From Haloterrigena gelatinilytica (GTDB lineage Archaea; Halobacteriota; Halobacteria; Halobacteriales; Natrialbaceae): a stretch of DNA of 64,000 nt. The notes beneath the pieces were generated by a model, which did no database searches, had not been told where the DNA came from, and saw only the letters and a list, made by a program, of their open reading frames with translations. This document shows, piece after piece, positions 45,494-54,209 of this stretch; position 1 is the stretch's first letter, and every line of letters starts with the position of its first letter. The position numbers were made by a program, and so were the translations under genes. The stretch covers positions 1,116,001-1,180,000 of the forward strand of contig NZ_JABUQZ010000001.1 of NCBI RefSeq assembly GCF_013342145.1, given 5' to 3'.

Positions 45494-46516
45494 ATGACTA
45501 CAAAGAGAGACCTAACGCTCTTCGTTCTCCTCGCGATCGCTTGGGGGACCGCCTTCGCGGCGATCGAGGTCGGACTGGCGACGCTGCCGCCGATCCTCTT
45601 TGCGGCCTTCCGGCTCGACGTCGCGACACTGCTGTTTGCCGGCGCCATCGTCGTCCTCGGACGCGAGTGGCGACCCCGGACGCGCACCGACTGGATAACG
45701 ATCGGCGTCGCGGGCGGGCTGATGGTCGGCGCTCATTACGGGCTGTTGTTCATCGGTCAGTCGTACGTCTCGAGCGCCGTCGCCGCGATCGTCCTGAGTC
45801 TGACGCCGATCGCGACGCCGCCGCTCGCGCTCGCGCTCCTCCCGCAGGAACGGCTCCGTGCACCCGCCGTCGTCGGGCTCTTCGTCGGGCTCGCCGGCGT
45901 CGTCGCGATCGCGCTTTCGGGCGGCTCGCTCGGCGGCCAGGCGATCGGCGTCGGCCTGCTGTTCGGTTCGGCGTTCGCCTTCGCGGTGGGCTCGGTACTG
46001 ACCGAACGATTGCAGCGAACGCTGCCGGTACTGTCGTTGCAGACGTGGGCGATGGCCCTCGGCGCGGGGATCCTGCACGGCGTGAGCTACGCTCACCCGG
46101 GCGAAACCGTTCCCTCGCTGACGGCGTGGACGACCGCGACGGTCGCCGCGCTCGCGTACCTGGGGATCGTCGCCACCGCGGGCGGGTTCCTCGCGTACTT
46201 CCTCCTGCTCGACCGCATCGGCGCGAGCCAGCTCAGCCTCGTCAATTACGCCTCGCCCGTCGTCGCCGCTCTCGTCGGCTGGGCGCTGCTGGGCGAATCG
46301 ATCACGCTCGCGACGGTCGGCGGGTTCGGGATGATCGTCCTCGGCTTCGCCCTCTGTCAGCTCCCGTCGCTCTGGCGACTCCTGGCACCGGTCGCCGGCT
46401 ACAAACCGCGGCGCCGGCCGGCCGCGGACGATTGCGTCGTCGTCGACGGCAACGTCTACGTCCCCGACGACCGCGATACCGGTCGCGCCCCCTCCGCTAC
46501 ACCTTCCGCGGACTGA
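45494..46516 (+). CDS. EamA-family (DMT) transporter
   Basis: A 340-aa exporter-type protein with ten hydrophobic helices in two EamA repeats. Repeat 1 starts LFVLLAIAWGTAFAAIEVGLATLPPILFAAFR and has SYVSSAVAAIVLSLTPIATPPLAL. Repeat 2 has TERLQRTLPVLSLQTWAM and LDRIGASQLSLVNYASPVVAALVGWALLGES. A polar C-terminal tail of about 50 residues (YKPRRRPAADDCVVVDGNVYVPDD) is longer than usual. Distinct from the paralogue at 24.8 kb. Substrate unknown. Start ATG 45494. Confidence 0.92.
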   Translation: MTTKRDLTLFVLLAIAWGTAFAAIEVGLATLPPILFAAFRLDVATLLFAGAIVVLGREWRPRTRTDWITIGVAGGLMVGAHYGLLFIGQSYVSSAVAAIVLSLTPIATPPLALALLPQERLRAPAVVGLFVGLAGVVAIALSGGSLGGQAIGVGLLFGSAFAFAVGSVLTERLQRTLPVLSLQTWAMALGAGILHGVSYAHPGETVPSLTAWTTATVAALAYLGIVATAGGFLAYFLLLDRIGASQLSLVNYASPVVAALVGWALLGESITLATVGGFGMIVLGFALCQLPSLWRLLAPVAGYKPRRRPAADDCVVVDGNVYVPDDRDTGRAPSATPSAD

Positions 46517-46540
46517 CGCGTTCGGTCCGAAGACGCGCTC

Positions 46541-47389
46541 TTACTGCCACACTCGAGTCGCTGCTTCGCCGCGGAGAAACCGCTCGACCCAGTCGTCGAA
46601 CCCCGCCTTTCGCTCGAGGAAGGCGCCGTGACGGGCGCCGGAGAACATCGCGAGTTGGCCGTCCGGGAGTCCCTCGTAGGTCTCGCGGAGGATCTCCTCG
46701 GGGAAGAACGGGTCGTCGGTGCCGCCGATGACCAGCGTTCGGGACTCGAGTTCCGCGAGGCGGTCGGTCCCGTCGTAGTCGCGGACCGCCTCGAAGGAGA
46801 TCGGCACGTCTCGCGGATCGGCGGGGTTCGGCGGGCTGACTCGTCCGACCGTTCGGGAGAGCAACGGCACGGCTCGCCGCCAAGTGCCCGTGAACATGGC
46901 CTCGTAGAGTCGGGCGCGAATCTCGGTCCACTCGCCCTCGAGGGCCAGGCGATGGAGTTCGCGGACGAGCGGCCGGCCGCTCTCCGCGAGCCGACAGCCC
47001 GAGACGCCGAGGACGAGTCGGTCGACCAGGTCGGGCCGCTCGCGGGCGAGTTCCTGCCCGATCAGCCCGCCCATCGAGAGCCCCAGCACGGACGCCGCTC
47101 CGACGTGGTCCGCGAGGACGCGCTCGTAGTCGCGGGCCATCGCGCCGATCGACTGACGGTCCTCGAGCCCGCGCGGGCGACTGACCAGATAGACGGTGTA
47201 GTCGGCGAGAAACCGGCGGAAGGTGGCGGCGGTCGTCACCGCGTCGGTGCGGCCGTACGCCCCGTCGAACATCGCGTCGCCGATGCCGGGGATCACGAGC
47301 AGCGTCTCCGGACCGTGGCCGACGCGGACGTACGGGTACCGGCCGTCGAACTGTCCGGTGTCGAACCGTTGCGTCAGTGTGGCTCCCAT
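46541..47389 (-). CDS. Alpha/beta-fold hydrolase
   Basis: A 282-aa soluble hydrolase. The nucleophile elbow is VLGLSMGGLIGQELA (Ser in GLSMG, about residue 103), the early strand LLVIPGIGDAMFDG carries the oxyanion region, and the late motif TLVIGGTDDPFFPEE supplies the acid Asp; the catalytic His is in MFSGARHGAFLERKAGF. The group resembles carboxylesterases or peroxidase-like lipases; substrate is unknown. Start is ATG 47387-47389. Single gene, convergent with the EamA transporter. Confidence 0.9.
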   Translation of the reverse strand: MGATLTQRFDTGQFDGRYPYVRVGHGPETLLVIPGIGDAMFDGAYGRTDAVTTAATFRRFLADYTVYLVSRPRGLEDRQSIGAMARDYERVLADHVGAASVLGLSMGGLIGQELARERPDLVDRLVLGVSGCRLAESGRPLVRELHRLALEGEWTEIRARLYEAMFTGTWRRAVPLLSRTVGRVSPPNPADPRDVPISFEAVRDYDGTDRLAELESRTLVIGGTDDPFFPEEILRETYEGLPDGQLAMFSGARHGAFLERKAGFDDWVERFLRGEAATRVWQ

Positions 47390-47528
47390 CCGAATCCTCT
47401 CGAGACGTGCTGCACCGTCGACGCGTAAAATAGTTGAACCCGCTCGTGCCGCGGTGATTCGCGTCCCCTCTCGCCGCAGGACGGACCACGAACCGTGTTA
47501 GAGACCGAAACCGTCCTTCGCGCCGTGG

Positions 47529-48455
47529 TTACGCGGACAGGTCCGGCAACCCGTCCTCGATCTCCTCGCGTCGGTCCTCGAGCCACTCGGGCAGGACGAG
47601 CCGGTCGCCGAGCGCCTCGAGTTCCTCGTCGACCGTGTACCCGGGCTCCTTGGTGGCGTACTCGAAGAGCACGGTGCCGTACTCGCGGGCGTAGACCGAT
47701 TTGAACCACTTGCGGTCGATGATCTCGGTGGGTCGCAGCCCGCGGTCGATCAGGAACTGGCGCCAGTCCTCCTGTTCGTCTTCGGCGACCTGGAACGCGA
47801 CGTGGTGGACGGTGCCGGCACCGGGAATCCCGCGCTGCGCCTGCGGGTTCTCCACGACGTCGACGACGAAGCCCAGGTCGCCGTCGGCCGTGTAGCGCTT
47901 GCGCGTGCCGTCGCGGTCGGTCTGGCGGTAGCCCATCTCCTTCAGGAGGTCGCCGGTCGGGTCGGCGCTGGTCAGCGAGAGGGTCACGCCGAAGAAGCCC
48001 CGAATCGCGTGGGCGTGGGGAACGGGGCTCTCCGGGAGGTTCGCCGGCGGCGCGTCCGCGCGAGCGACCAGTTCCAGCGGCAGCCCGTCGGGGTCGGTAA
48101 ACGGGAGGACGGTGTCGCCGAACCGCTCGCGCGGTTCCGCCGGCTCGGCGCCGGCGTCGGCGAGTCGCTCGCGCCAGTAGTCGAGCGAGCCGTCGGGAAC
48201 GAGAAATGACACCGCGCTGGCCTGGCCCGCGCCGACCCGTCCGTCGCGGGCGTCGGTGTAGGGGAAGAAGGTCACGCTCGTCCCCGGCGTCCCCTCGTGG
48301 TCGGCGTAGAAGAGGTGGTAGACCGAGACGTCGTCCTGATTGACGCTTCGCTTGACGAGTCGGAGGCCGAGCACCTCGGTGTAGAACTCGTAGTTTCGCT
48401 GCGGATCGCTCGCGATGGCGGTGACGTGGTGGAGGCCGGGAGTTGCCGTCGGCAT
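47529..48455 (-). CDS. VOC-family ring-cleaving dioxygenase-like protein
   Basis: A 308-aa protein with two vicinal-oxygen-chelate domains. The first begins GLHHVTAIASDPQRNYEFYTEVLGLRLV (His metal ligand) and the second HAIRGFFGVTLSLTS; GTVHHVAFQVAEDEQEDW supplies another His and EYGTVLFEYAT the Glu ligand. It matches haloarchaeal proteins annotated as ring-cleaving dioxygenases, related to the bacterial MhqO group that handles quinones. The start ATG 48453-48455 is chosen over one five codons upstream because the VOC strand follows. No catabolic operon surrounds it. Confidence 0.88.
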   Translation of the reverse strand: MPTATPGLHHVTAIASDPQRNYEFYTEVLGLRLVKRSVNQDDVSVYHLFYADHEGTPGTSVTFFPYTDARDGRVGAGQASAVSFLVPDGSLDYWRERLADAGAEPAEPRERFGDTVLPFTDPDGLPLELVARADAPPANLPESPVPHAHAIRGFFGVTLSLTSADPTGDLLKEMGYRQTDRDGTRKRYTADGDLGFVVDVVENPQAQRGIPGAGTVHHVAFQVAEDEQEDWRQFLIDRGLRPTEIIDRKWFKSVYAREYGTVLFEYATKEPGYTVDEELEALGDRLVLPEWLEDRREEIEDGLPDLSA

Positions 48456-48542
48456 GGGCGGTCGTACCACGGCGAGCGGGATAACGCTGGGGCCGACGCT
48501 CGGCTGGCGGTTGTATCGTCGGTCGGCGCTCGCAGAAGGGGG

Positions 48543-49007
48543 TTACGCGGACGCGGGGGGCAACGTCGCCTCGTCGAACCAAAACGCTTCGACGGCCCGG
48601 CCGATCTCGGTGAACTCGTCGGGATCGCTCGGCTTGGTGAGATAGGCGTTCGCACAGAGCTCGTAGCTCCGAGCGATGTCCTCGGTCGCCTCCGAACTCG
48701 TGAGCACGAGCACCGGCGGTGCGCTCACGTCCGGTTCGGTCTTGATCGCCTCGAGGACGTCGAACCCGCTCGTCCGGGGCAGGTTCAGATCGAGGAGGAC
48801 CAGACTCAGCTCCGTGGCGTCGACGCCGGCCCGCTGATCGCGGAGGAACTCGAGGGCCGTATCACCGTCGTGGGCCGTGTGGAAGGTCGTCTCGACCCCG
48901 GCCTCTCGGAACGCTTCCTCGACTAGCCGAACGTCGCCGGGATTGTCTTCGACGAGCAAGATCTGTATCGGCTCGGCCTCACGATGGTTGGTCACGGAGA
49001 TGCACAT
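48543..49007 (-). CDS. Single-domain response regulator (Rcp1-like)
   Basis: A 154-aa receiver protein without output domain. Acidic pocket VEDNPGD (residues 19-25), phospho-acceptor Asp73 (LVLLDLNLPRTSG), conserved Thr/Ser in VLTSSEATED and Lys in YLTKPSDPDEF. The extended LNLP region and C-terminal helix FTEIGRAVEAFW are typical of Rcp1-type regulators paired with phytochrome-like or MEDS/PAS kinases. No kinase is adjacent; the MEDS kinase at 29.9 kb is a conceivable partner. The start is ATG 49005-49007. Confidence 0.93.
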   Translation of the reverse strand: MCISVTNHREAEPIQILLVEDNPGDVRLVEEAFREAGVETTFHTAHDGDTALEFLRDQRAGVDATELSLVLLDLNLPRTSGFDVLEAIKTEPDVSAPPVLVLTSSEATEDIARSYELCANAYLTKPSDPDEFTEIGRAVEAFWFDEATLPPASA

Positions 49008-49277
49008 TTCTTCGTTGACACCACGCCCGGTTAAGTCTGCGTACTAAAGAAATTGGATCGAACCCTCTTCGGAGCTCGATACGTGTGAACGCACCCTAAC
49101 GATACCGGCCGAAAAAGCGTATGTAACTAAAGATAGTCCGGATTAGTTCCTCTCGGAATCCTAGTAGGTCTCGGGTTAGGGATCCGAGCTATCGGCCCAC
49201 CAACAGCTCCCGAATCGCCGTTTCAACGCGTTCGAGGGGGTCCGGTCGCCGTTCGCGTCGACGACGCGACGATCCGA

Positions 49278-50873
49278 CTACCGCTCGACGAGCGTCCCGC
49301 CGGCCAGCCCTTCCCACTCGACGCGGTAGCCGAGTTCCGAGAGGATCGCACTCGAGTCGCTGAACCCGGCCGCCGCGAGGCTCTCCTCGGCGTCGGAAAG
49401 CGCCATCCCGGCCTCGATCTCGTCCGCCAGCGACTCGAGGACGGCCGGTCGGACGAGCGTCCGGCCGACCCGCTCGTGGTCGGGGAACGCGACGTCGGCC
49501 AGCGCGTCCTCGCTGACGCCCCGCCGGCCGGCCAGCGCCTCGAGGGAAATCACGTCCTCGTCGGGGCGCAGTTCGTCCGGCAGCGCGGCGGCGCTCTCGG
49601 CGACGAGTTGACGTTCGTACTCTCGGAGGACGCCGGCGACGTCCTTCAGTCGGACGTTCCCGGAGTAGGGGATCGCCCGGAAGTCCCGAGCCGCGATTTC
49701 CTCGCCGACGCCGAGAGACTCGTCGACGGCGACGATCAGTTCGACGTCCTCGAGGTCCGATAACTGCGCGAGTTTCTTCTCGACGTACTCGGGCGTCCAG
49801 AAGCCCATAATTTCGAAGTAGACGCGGAACTCGCCGTGCCCGCCGTCGGCCTCGTCCGACGAGTCCCTGCGGGCGCTACCCCCGGGACGGTAATCGAACG
49901 CGAAATCGGGGATCATCACCCGCGTTCCCGTCGCGAGCGGCTCGGGTTCGCGTACGAGGTCCCACTCGAGGTCCAGGTTCGAGAAGCGCGCGGCGAAGTC
50001 GGCCTCGACGCCGCTGTCGAAGGACACCTCGGCGACGGGTTCGGCGTCGGGAACGCGGACGGGATCCGCGTCCGAGAGCCGCAGCGTCCGTTCAGTTCCG
50101 CGGTCGTCGATCGTCGCCTCGAGGCGCCACTCGTCGGCCTTCGCGACCGTCCGGAGGAGGCGGGCGAACCGGGTGCCGTACCGGCGGGTCGCCCGGAAGA
50201 GGTGGGTCGGCCCGGTGACGATCACCTCGCGCTCGGCGATGCCACCATCGGACGCGTCACCGCCGTTCTCGTCGTCGTCGCCCTCGAGCCGTCGAATCTC
50301 GTACATCAGCCGCAGTCGCTTGATCGCCGAAACGAGCGCCTTCGGATCGCTCGAGCGGACCCGGAGTTCGGTGGCGTCGAAAAGGGCGGTCTGGGCCAGC
50401 GAGAGGTTGTACTGGGCCACCAGCTCGTCGGGCACCCACCGCGCGGCCAGTTCGGCGAGGACCTGTCGCTCCTCGAGGTCGGCGTACAGCGCCCCCGCAA
50501 CCTCGTCGGCCGAGACGCCGAGCGACTCGCCGGCGCGAACGAGGGCCGCGGCGCGCTCGTCCTCGGTCACGACGCCGACCGCCTCGGCGGCTTCGAAGGC
50601 GGCCCGGCGCGCTCGCTCGGGGTCGATCTCGGCGTCGGTCTCGAACGTCGCGTCGCGCTCGAGCAGCGCCGACAGCCCCCTGACGAGCTTGAAGTCGTCC
50701 GCGTCGCGCTCGAGTTCGGTCAGGGCCTCCTCGAGTTCCGCGCGGGATTCGCCGACGTGGCCCTGGTACGTGCCGATCGCGCGGGCGGCGAGCGGACGAT
50801 GCTCCCGGTCGGCGAACTGGAGGTGGTAGCCGCCGCCGGCCCGCGAGACGCGGAGCAGGTCCTTGGTCAGCAT
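49278..50873 (-). CDS. bax1: Bax1-type nuclease, DUF790 (XPB partner)
   Basis: A 531-aa DUF790 protein, the family of Bax1, an endonuclease that binds the archaeal XPB helicase in nucleotide excision repair. Signatures: MLTKDLLRVSRAGGGYHLQF at the start, YNLSLAQTALFDATELRVR in the centre, and the nuclease region with DFAFDYRPGG and YFEIMGFWTPEYVEKKLAQL...VELIVAVDESL, where Asp, Glu and Lys fit a PD-(D/E)xK core. A helical C-terminus (ALSDAEESLAAAGFSDSSAILSELGY) follows. ATG 50871-50873 is chosen over an upstream extension. Its partner xpb lies 4.3 kb away on the same strand rather than adjacent. Confidence 0.9.
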   Translation of the reverse strand: MLTKDLLRVSRAGGGYHLQFADREHRPLAARAIGTYQGHVGESRAELEEALTELERDADDFKLVRGLSALLERDATFETDAEIDPERARRAAFEAAEAVGVVTEDERAAALVRAGESLGVSADEVAGALYADLEERQVLAELAARWVPDELVAQYNLSLAQTALFDATELRVRSSDPKALVSAIKRLRLMYEIRRLEGDDDENGGDASDGGIAEREVIVTGPTHLFRATRRYGTRFARLLRTVAKADEWRLEATIDDRGTERTLRLSDADPVRVPDAEPVAEVSFDSGVEADFAARFSNLDLEWDLVREPEPLATGTRVMIPDFAFDYRPGGSARRDSSDEADGGHGEFRVYFEIMGFWTPEYVEKKLAQLSDLEDVELIVAVDESLGVGEEIAARDFRAIPYSGNVRLKDVAGVLREYERQLVAESAAALPDELRPDEDVISLEALAGRRGVSEDALADVAFPDHERVGRTLVRPAVLESLADEIEAGMALSDAEESLAAAGFSDSSAILSELGYRVEWEGLAGGTLVER

Positions 50874-50985
50874 TCGGTCGGTATCGGCGCGGCGCGGCAA
50901 AAAGTGGTCCGCTCCCGAACCGCCCGACGGGCCCGACGGGGCGTTCAGGCACCGGGGTTACGGCGCGCCGGTTCCAAGGGCCGAT

Positions 50986-51558
50986 ATGGACGACGAGCTG
51001 CGGATCGCCTACGAGACCCACGACGGGGTCCAGGAGCTGATCGACTGTCTCCACCACTCCCTCGAGTCGATCAGCCTGAACTTCGACCGGTGGGGCGAAC
51101 AGTACGTGAAGGGGCCGGGGATGTACGTCGCGGTGGTCACGGGCCCGTCGGTCGCCGACTTCGCGGATCCGATGGGGCGGAACGCGTGGCCGACCGACCG
51201 CTGCCGGGACGTCTGTCTGGATTTGGAGAGCTTCTACGAGACGGCCCGCGAGGTCGCGATGACGCGGGACGGCGCGCTCGTCGTCAGCGTCGACGGCGTC
51301 GTCCAGGAACAGATGGTCCGCTTTACCGATCTGCTGCCCGAGGAGCTCGAGGCCGTCGACTCGGCCGACTCCGAGTACGAAGACTGGATGGGATCGCGCC
51401 ACATGAGCGCCCTGGATACCTCGCGGCGGCCGAACGTGATCTCGACGCTGACGCTGAGCGAGGAGACCGGCCGCGTAACGATCTTCGAAGACGGGTCGTT
51501 CGAAACCACTAAACGGACCGAACTCGGAGGCGAATGGAATCCGGAGACGTACGCGTGA
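50986..51558 (+). CDS. dacZ: Diadenylate cyclase (DacZ-like, DisA_N domain)
   Basis: A 190-aa protein with a DAC/DisA_N domain that makes c-di-AMP from two ATP. The DGA motif is at residues 95-97 (TRDGALVVSVDGVVQ); the second motif is GSRHMSAL (residues 136-143), a variant of the bacterial RHRAA. TLTLSEETGRVTIFEDG matches the strand pair at the end of the domain. Size fits haloarchaeal DacZ, which is essential and dose-sensitive in Haloferax. ATG 50986 is 112 bases from the divergent bax1 start, so they share a promoter region. c-di-AMP often controls K+ transport, and trk genes are in this window. Confidence 0.85.
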   Translation: MDDELRIAYETHDGVQELIDCLHHSLESISLNFDRWGEQYVKGPGMYVAVVTGPSVADFADPMGRNAWPTDRCRDVCLDLESFYETAREVAMTRDGALVVSVDGVVQEQMVRFTDLLPEELEAVDSADSEYEDWMGSRHMSALDTSRRPNVISTLTLSEETGRVTIFEDGSFETTKRTELGGEWNPETYA

Positions 51559-51591
51559 CGGAAGCCCGTCCCGACCCGCCTCGGGGACGGC

Positions 51592-52149
51592 TCACTCGGA
51601 TTCGATCGCGTCCTCCCCGAGTCGCTCGCCGCAGTTCGGACAGCGGTCGTAGCGGAGGTCGCGACTCGAGCGGTGGACGGCCTCCATCGCCGCGCTGACT
51701 CGCTCTTCGGCGTTCGATTCGTCGGTCGGCGAGAGGGAGGCGCCTTCGACCTCGATCAGGAACCGGGCCACCTCCGTCGCTTCGTAGACGATGTCGTCGA
51801 CCTCGTCGGCCGTGAAGAAGTCGGCGTAGGCGCCGTAGAGAAACGTCGCGCCCGCTCGCCGAACCTTCTCCTCGAAGGAGCGGCGCGACTGGTAGACGGC
51901 CTGGCGCGTGTACTGGTCGTCCATGAAGGGGACGAGGTCGGGGAGGTGTTCCCCGACGGTCGTCATTTCGACGCCCGTCCCGGTTCGAAAGTCGGCACAG
52001 AGGCGCGCGATCGCCCACTCGCGGGCGGTGAAGGCGACGCGGTCGCGAAGGAACTCGGTAACGCGGTCGTAGTCGGCGCCCTCGAGTCGCTCGAACCGAT
52101 CGGTCTCGGATGCGTTGCTCTCGGCGGATGAATGCGTATCTTCGGGCAT
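51592..52149 (-). CDS. DUF5806-like protein with a C-terminal zinc knuckle
   Basis: A 185-aa acidic protein. The conserved core, as I recall it from haloarchaea, runs DYDRVTEFLRDRVAFTAREWAIARLCADF, then GVEMTTVGEHLPDLVPFMDDQYTRQAVYQSRRSFEEKV and RAGATFLYGAYADFF. The C-terminus carries a CPNCGERL half-knuckle, only one CxxC pair, so zinc binding would need a dimer or partner. Function unknown. The start is ATG 52147-52149. It converges on dacZ, with 33 bases between stops. Confidence 0.75.
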   Translation of the reverse strand: MPEDTHSSAESNASETDRFERLEGADYDRVTEFLRDRVAFTAREWAIARLCADFRTGTGVEMTTVGEHLPDLVPFMDDQYTRQAVYQSRRSFEEKVRRAGATFLYGAYADFFTADEVDDIVYEATEVARFLIEVEGASLSPTDESNAEERVSAAMEAVHRSSRDLRYDRCPNCGERLGEDAIESE

Positions 52150-52345
52150 GGTTGGTTTCTGCGGTTGCCCGCGTCACGTACAGGGGTTCGACGAGGATAA
52201 CGCTGTCCGTCGGGGGGTGGAATCGCGCGATCCGGCCCCTCGGACCGACGGCCGATCGACCGGCGAACCGCGGTGGCTGAAACCCGGCGTTTCCCGCCAT
52301 CCCGACTCGAATCCTTCATTTTCACTTTCACCGTGGTACGCGAGT

Positions 52346-52353
52346 CCTTTTCA
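52346..52353 (+). promoter_or_regulatory. TATA-like box of the micro-ORF/RHH unit
   Basis: TCCTTTTC is centred about 26 bases before ATG 52376, not before the RHH start at 52473. Confidence 0.35.
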
Positions 52354-52375
52354 CCGGCGATCCCCTTCTCAGCGT

Positions 52376-52483
52376 ATGGTCCTCACGGAAACGAGCATGG
52401 GACACGCAGCGGCGGGTGACGAGCGAACGGTCGACTTTCGAGTCGGTCGCGACCGGAACGAGGTGACCGATAATGTCGCGTAG
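52376..52483 (+). CDS. Possible 35-aa micro-protein leading the RHH gene
   Basis: ATG 52376 opens a frame of 35 codons (MVLTETSMGHAAAGDERTV at the N-terminus, acidic-polar overall) that ends at TAG 52481-52483, eleven bases inside the next gene. The only TATA-like box in the region fits this start as leaderless, so the RHH gene would be read by translational coupling. Composition (Asp/Glu/Arg/Thr, no hydrophobic core) is consistent with a small soluble peptide. There is no known family; it could also be chance. Confidence 0.35.
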   Translation: MVLTETSMGHAAAGDERTVDFRVGRDRNEVTDNVA

Positions 52484-52724
52484 TTCATCGCCCGACGGTA
52501 TCGCGGCCGATCCGAACCACTCCCGCGCGGAGAACGGCCCTACGCTCGAGCGAGTGACGTTTCGGGCCACCGACGACCAGCTCGCGGCGCTCGAGTCGCT
52601 CGTCGACGACGGCGTCTACCACTCCAAGAGCGAAGCCCTCCGAGCCGGCGTCCAACAGCTCCTCGAGCGCCACCGAGACGCCGAGACCGACGGCGGCAGT
52701 CGGGACGGTTCCGCCTCGGAGTAG
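52473..52724 (+). CDS. Ribbon-helix-helix (CopG-like) DNA-binding protein
   Basis: An 83-aa protein. After 25 polar residues the RHH fold follows: strand LERVTFRATDDQLAALESLV, then VDDGVYHSKSEALRAGVQQLLERH, with the SKSEALR turn diagnostic of the second helix. It should bind DNA as a dimer through the paired strands. No toxin gene follows, so an antitoxin role is not indicated. The start ATG 52473 overlaps the end of the preceding 35-codon frame. Confidence 0.8.
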   Translation: MSRSSSPDGIAADPNHSRAENGPTLERVTFRATDDQLAALESLVDDGVYHSKSEALRAGVQQLLERHRDAETDGGSRDGSASE

Positions 52725-52797
52725 TCGGTCCCAGAGCCGCAATCCGACCGCGAGAATGAGGTTCCGGTCGCCGATCTGTTCGTCGTTCCGACAGGCG

Positions 52798-53178
52798 CTA
52801 TTCGACGGGTGTGCGACCGGACCGCTCGCGACCGACCGACGAAACGGACGCGTCGTAGGCGTCGTAGCTACCGAAGCTCGTCACGACGGTTCCCGCGACG
52901 ACGTCGTTCCACAGCGGTAGCCCCTCGAAGCCGAGGACGAACGGAGCGAGGAGGAGCCAGAGCCCGAGGATCGCGACGAGTCCCGCACCGGTCGCGCTCG
53001 CGGGAGGTCGGCTGTCGGTTCCGATGCGGCCGTAGCCGACGACGAGCAACACGACCGTGCCGACGATGACGTCGTTCCAACGACCGACCGCGGGCGCGCC
53101 GAGGACGAACGGCGCCGCGAGCAGCCAGCAGCCGAGCATCCCGTTTCCGCCGCCGGTCAGTTTCGCGGTCGCGTGCAT
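52798..53178 (-). CDS. SPW-repeat membrane protein
   Basis: A 126-aa membrane protein with two SPW-type units. Unit 1 is GCWLLAAPFVLGAPAVGRWNDVIVGTVVLLVVGY (Trp-x5-PF...WND-x-IVG) and unit 2 is ILGLWLLLAPFVLGFEGLPLWNDVVAGTVV. Each unit gives two helices, four in total. The repeat is widespread in bacteria and archaea and of unknown function. The start ATG 53176-53178 (MHATAKLTGGG) is chosen over a long polar upstream extension. It precedes the Cys-rich copper protein gene's 3' end by 79 bases on the same strand. Confidence 0.85.
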   Translation of the reverse strand: MHATAKLTGGGNGMLGCWLLAAPFVLGAPAVGRWNDVIVGTVVLLVVGYGRIGTDSRPPASATGAGLVAILGLWLLLAPFVLGFEGLPLWNDVVAGTVVTSFGSYDAYDASVSSVGRERSGRTPVE

Positions 53179-53257
53179 GGATCCGAGTTCGTGATCGTGA
53201 CCCGATGAGTGGCGGTCGGCGCTCGCAGTCCTCGATCGGAGGACGCGGCCGTACCGA

Positions 53258-53611
53258 TCAGGCCGACGCCATGTCTCGGCAGGTCTCCGCGCAGTCGCGG
53301 AGGGCGTCCGCACAGACCTGGCAGTGTTCGTCGTCGTGGCGTTCGCACTCCTCGGCGCACTCCTCGCAGGCGCCGGCGCAGGCTTCGGCGAGTTCCGCGC
53401 TGTAGTTCGAGTCGCGAGCCATGAACCGCGCGTGCATCGTCGTCAGGTCGGCGACGTCCCGACAGAGCCGGAGACACTCGGCCATCTCCTCGCCCTCGCC
53501 GGCGCACTCGTCGGCACACCACTCGCAGGCCTGCGCGGCTTCGAAGCAGTTGTCGATACACTCTTGCATCTTCTCGTTCTCGCTGACGTGGTCGATCCGA
53601 GTTAGTGCCAT
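53258..53611 (-). CDS. Cys-rich four-helix-bundle copper-binding protein (DUF326)
   Basis: A 117-aa protein with about fifteen cysteines at helical spacing: CIDNCFEAAQACEWCADEC, then MAECLRLCRDVADL, then ACAGACEECAEECERHDDEHCQVCADALRDCAETC. This is the DUF326/Csp fold, a four-helix bundle that stores many Cu(I) ions through Cys pairs. It has no signal peptide, so it fits the cytosolic Csp3-like type. The start is ATG 53609-53611. It is in tandem with the SPW protein downstream; there is no copper ATPase nearby. Confidence 0.9.
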   Translation of the reverse strand: MALTRIDHVSENEKMQECIDNCFEAAQACEWCADECAGEGEEMAECLRLCRDVADLTTMHARFMARDSNYSAELAEACAGACEECAEECERHDDEHCQVCADALRDCAETCRDMASA

Positions 53612-53888
53612 TGCGATCGAAGGGACGCCGGCGACCGGCTTTGTTATCCGCAGGCCACCGCGACGCGGCCGAACGGTGAGGTTCGATACCCGCGGCGGGA
53701 ACGGCGGGATCGCCGATCGGTGAGGGGCGGTTCACGGACGATTACCGGCGACCCAATGACGGGTTTGGCGGGCTCGCTATCGCTGCTGCTGTCCGCTACC
53801 GCCCGGCGTCAGGGCCTCTCGACCCGGTCGTCACACCGATGAAATACCATGCCGCAGCTTAACGACCGCCGAAACTGAAGCCCGCGGT

Positions 53889-54209
53889 GTGACCCATTCC
53901 GTCATCCACCTCCTCGGCGTTCCGTTCGCGATCGTCGCCGGCACCGGCGCCGGGGTGTTCGCGCTCCTGTCCTGGGGCATCTTTCGGGACTCGCCCTTCG
54001 GCACGGCGATCGCGCTCCTCTCGGTCGGGATGGCCGCGCTGACGATCTACCACACGATGCTGCTCGTCGTCGAGCCGGCGTCGCCGGTCTTGGACGTTCT
54101 CCGAAGCGCGGCGAACACGATCGTCGCGATCTTCGTCGCCCTGCTGATACTCCGCCACCGACAGCTCCGCCGCGACCGATCGGGAGGTGAGGCCGCGTGG
54201 ACGGACTGA
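53889..54209 (+). CDS. Small membrane protein paired with a membrane-anchored winged-helix protein
   Basis: A 106-aa protein with three hydrophobic segments: LLGVPFAIVAGTGAGVFALLSWGIF, AIALLSVGMAALTIYHTMLLVV and AANTIVAIFVALLIL. The last is followed by a basic tail RHRQLRRDRSGG. The GTG at 53889 is the most 5' usable start. The 3' end overlaps the next gene's GTG start by 13 bases, so the two are translationally coupled. Family unknown; context suggests a partner or sensor for the downstream regulator. Confidence 0.68.
   Translation: MTHSVIHLLGVPFAIVAGTGAGVFALLSWGIFRDSPFGTAIALLSVGMAALTIYHTMLLVVEPASPVLDVLRSAANTIVAIFVALLILRHRQLRRDRSGGEAAWTD

Noticed and set aside
52473..52724. RHH protein as antitoxin of a toxin-antitoxin pair
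   Set aside because: No small toxin-like gene is adjacent on either side in the same orientation.
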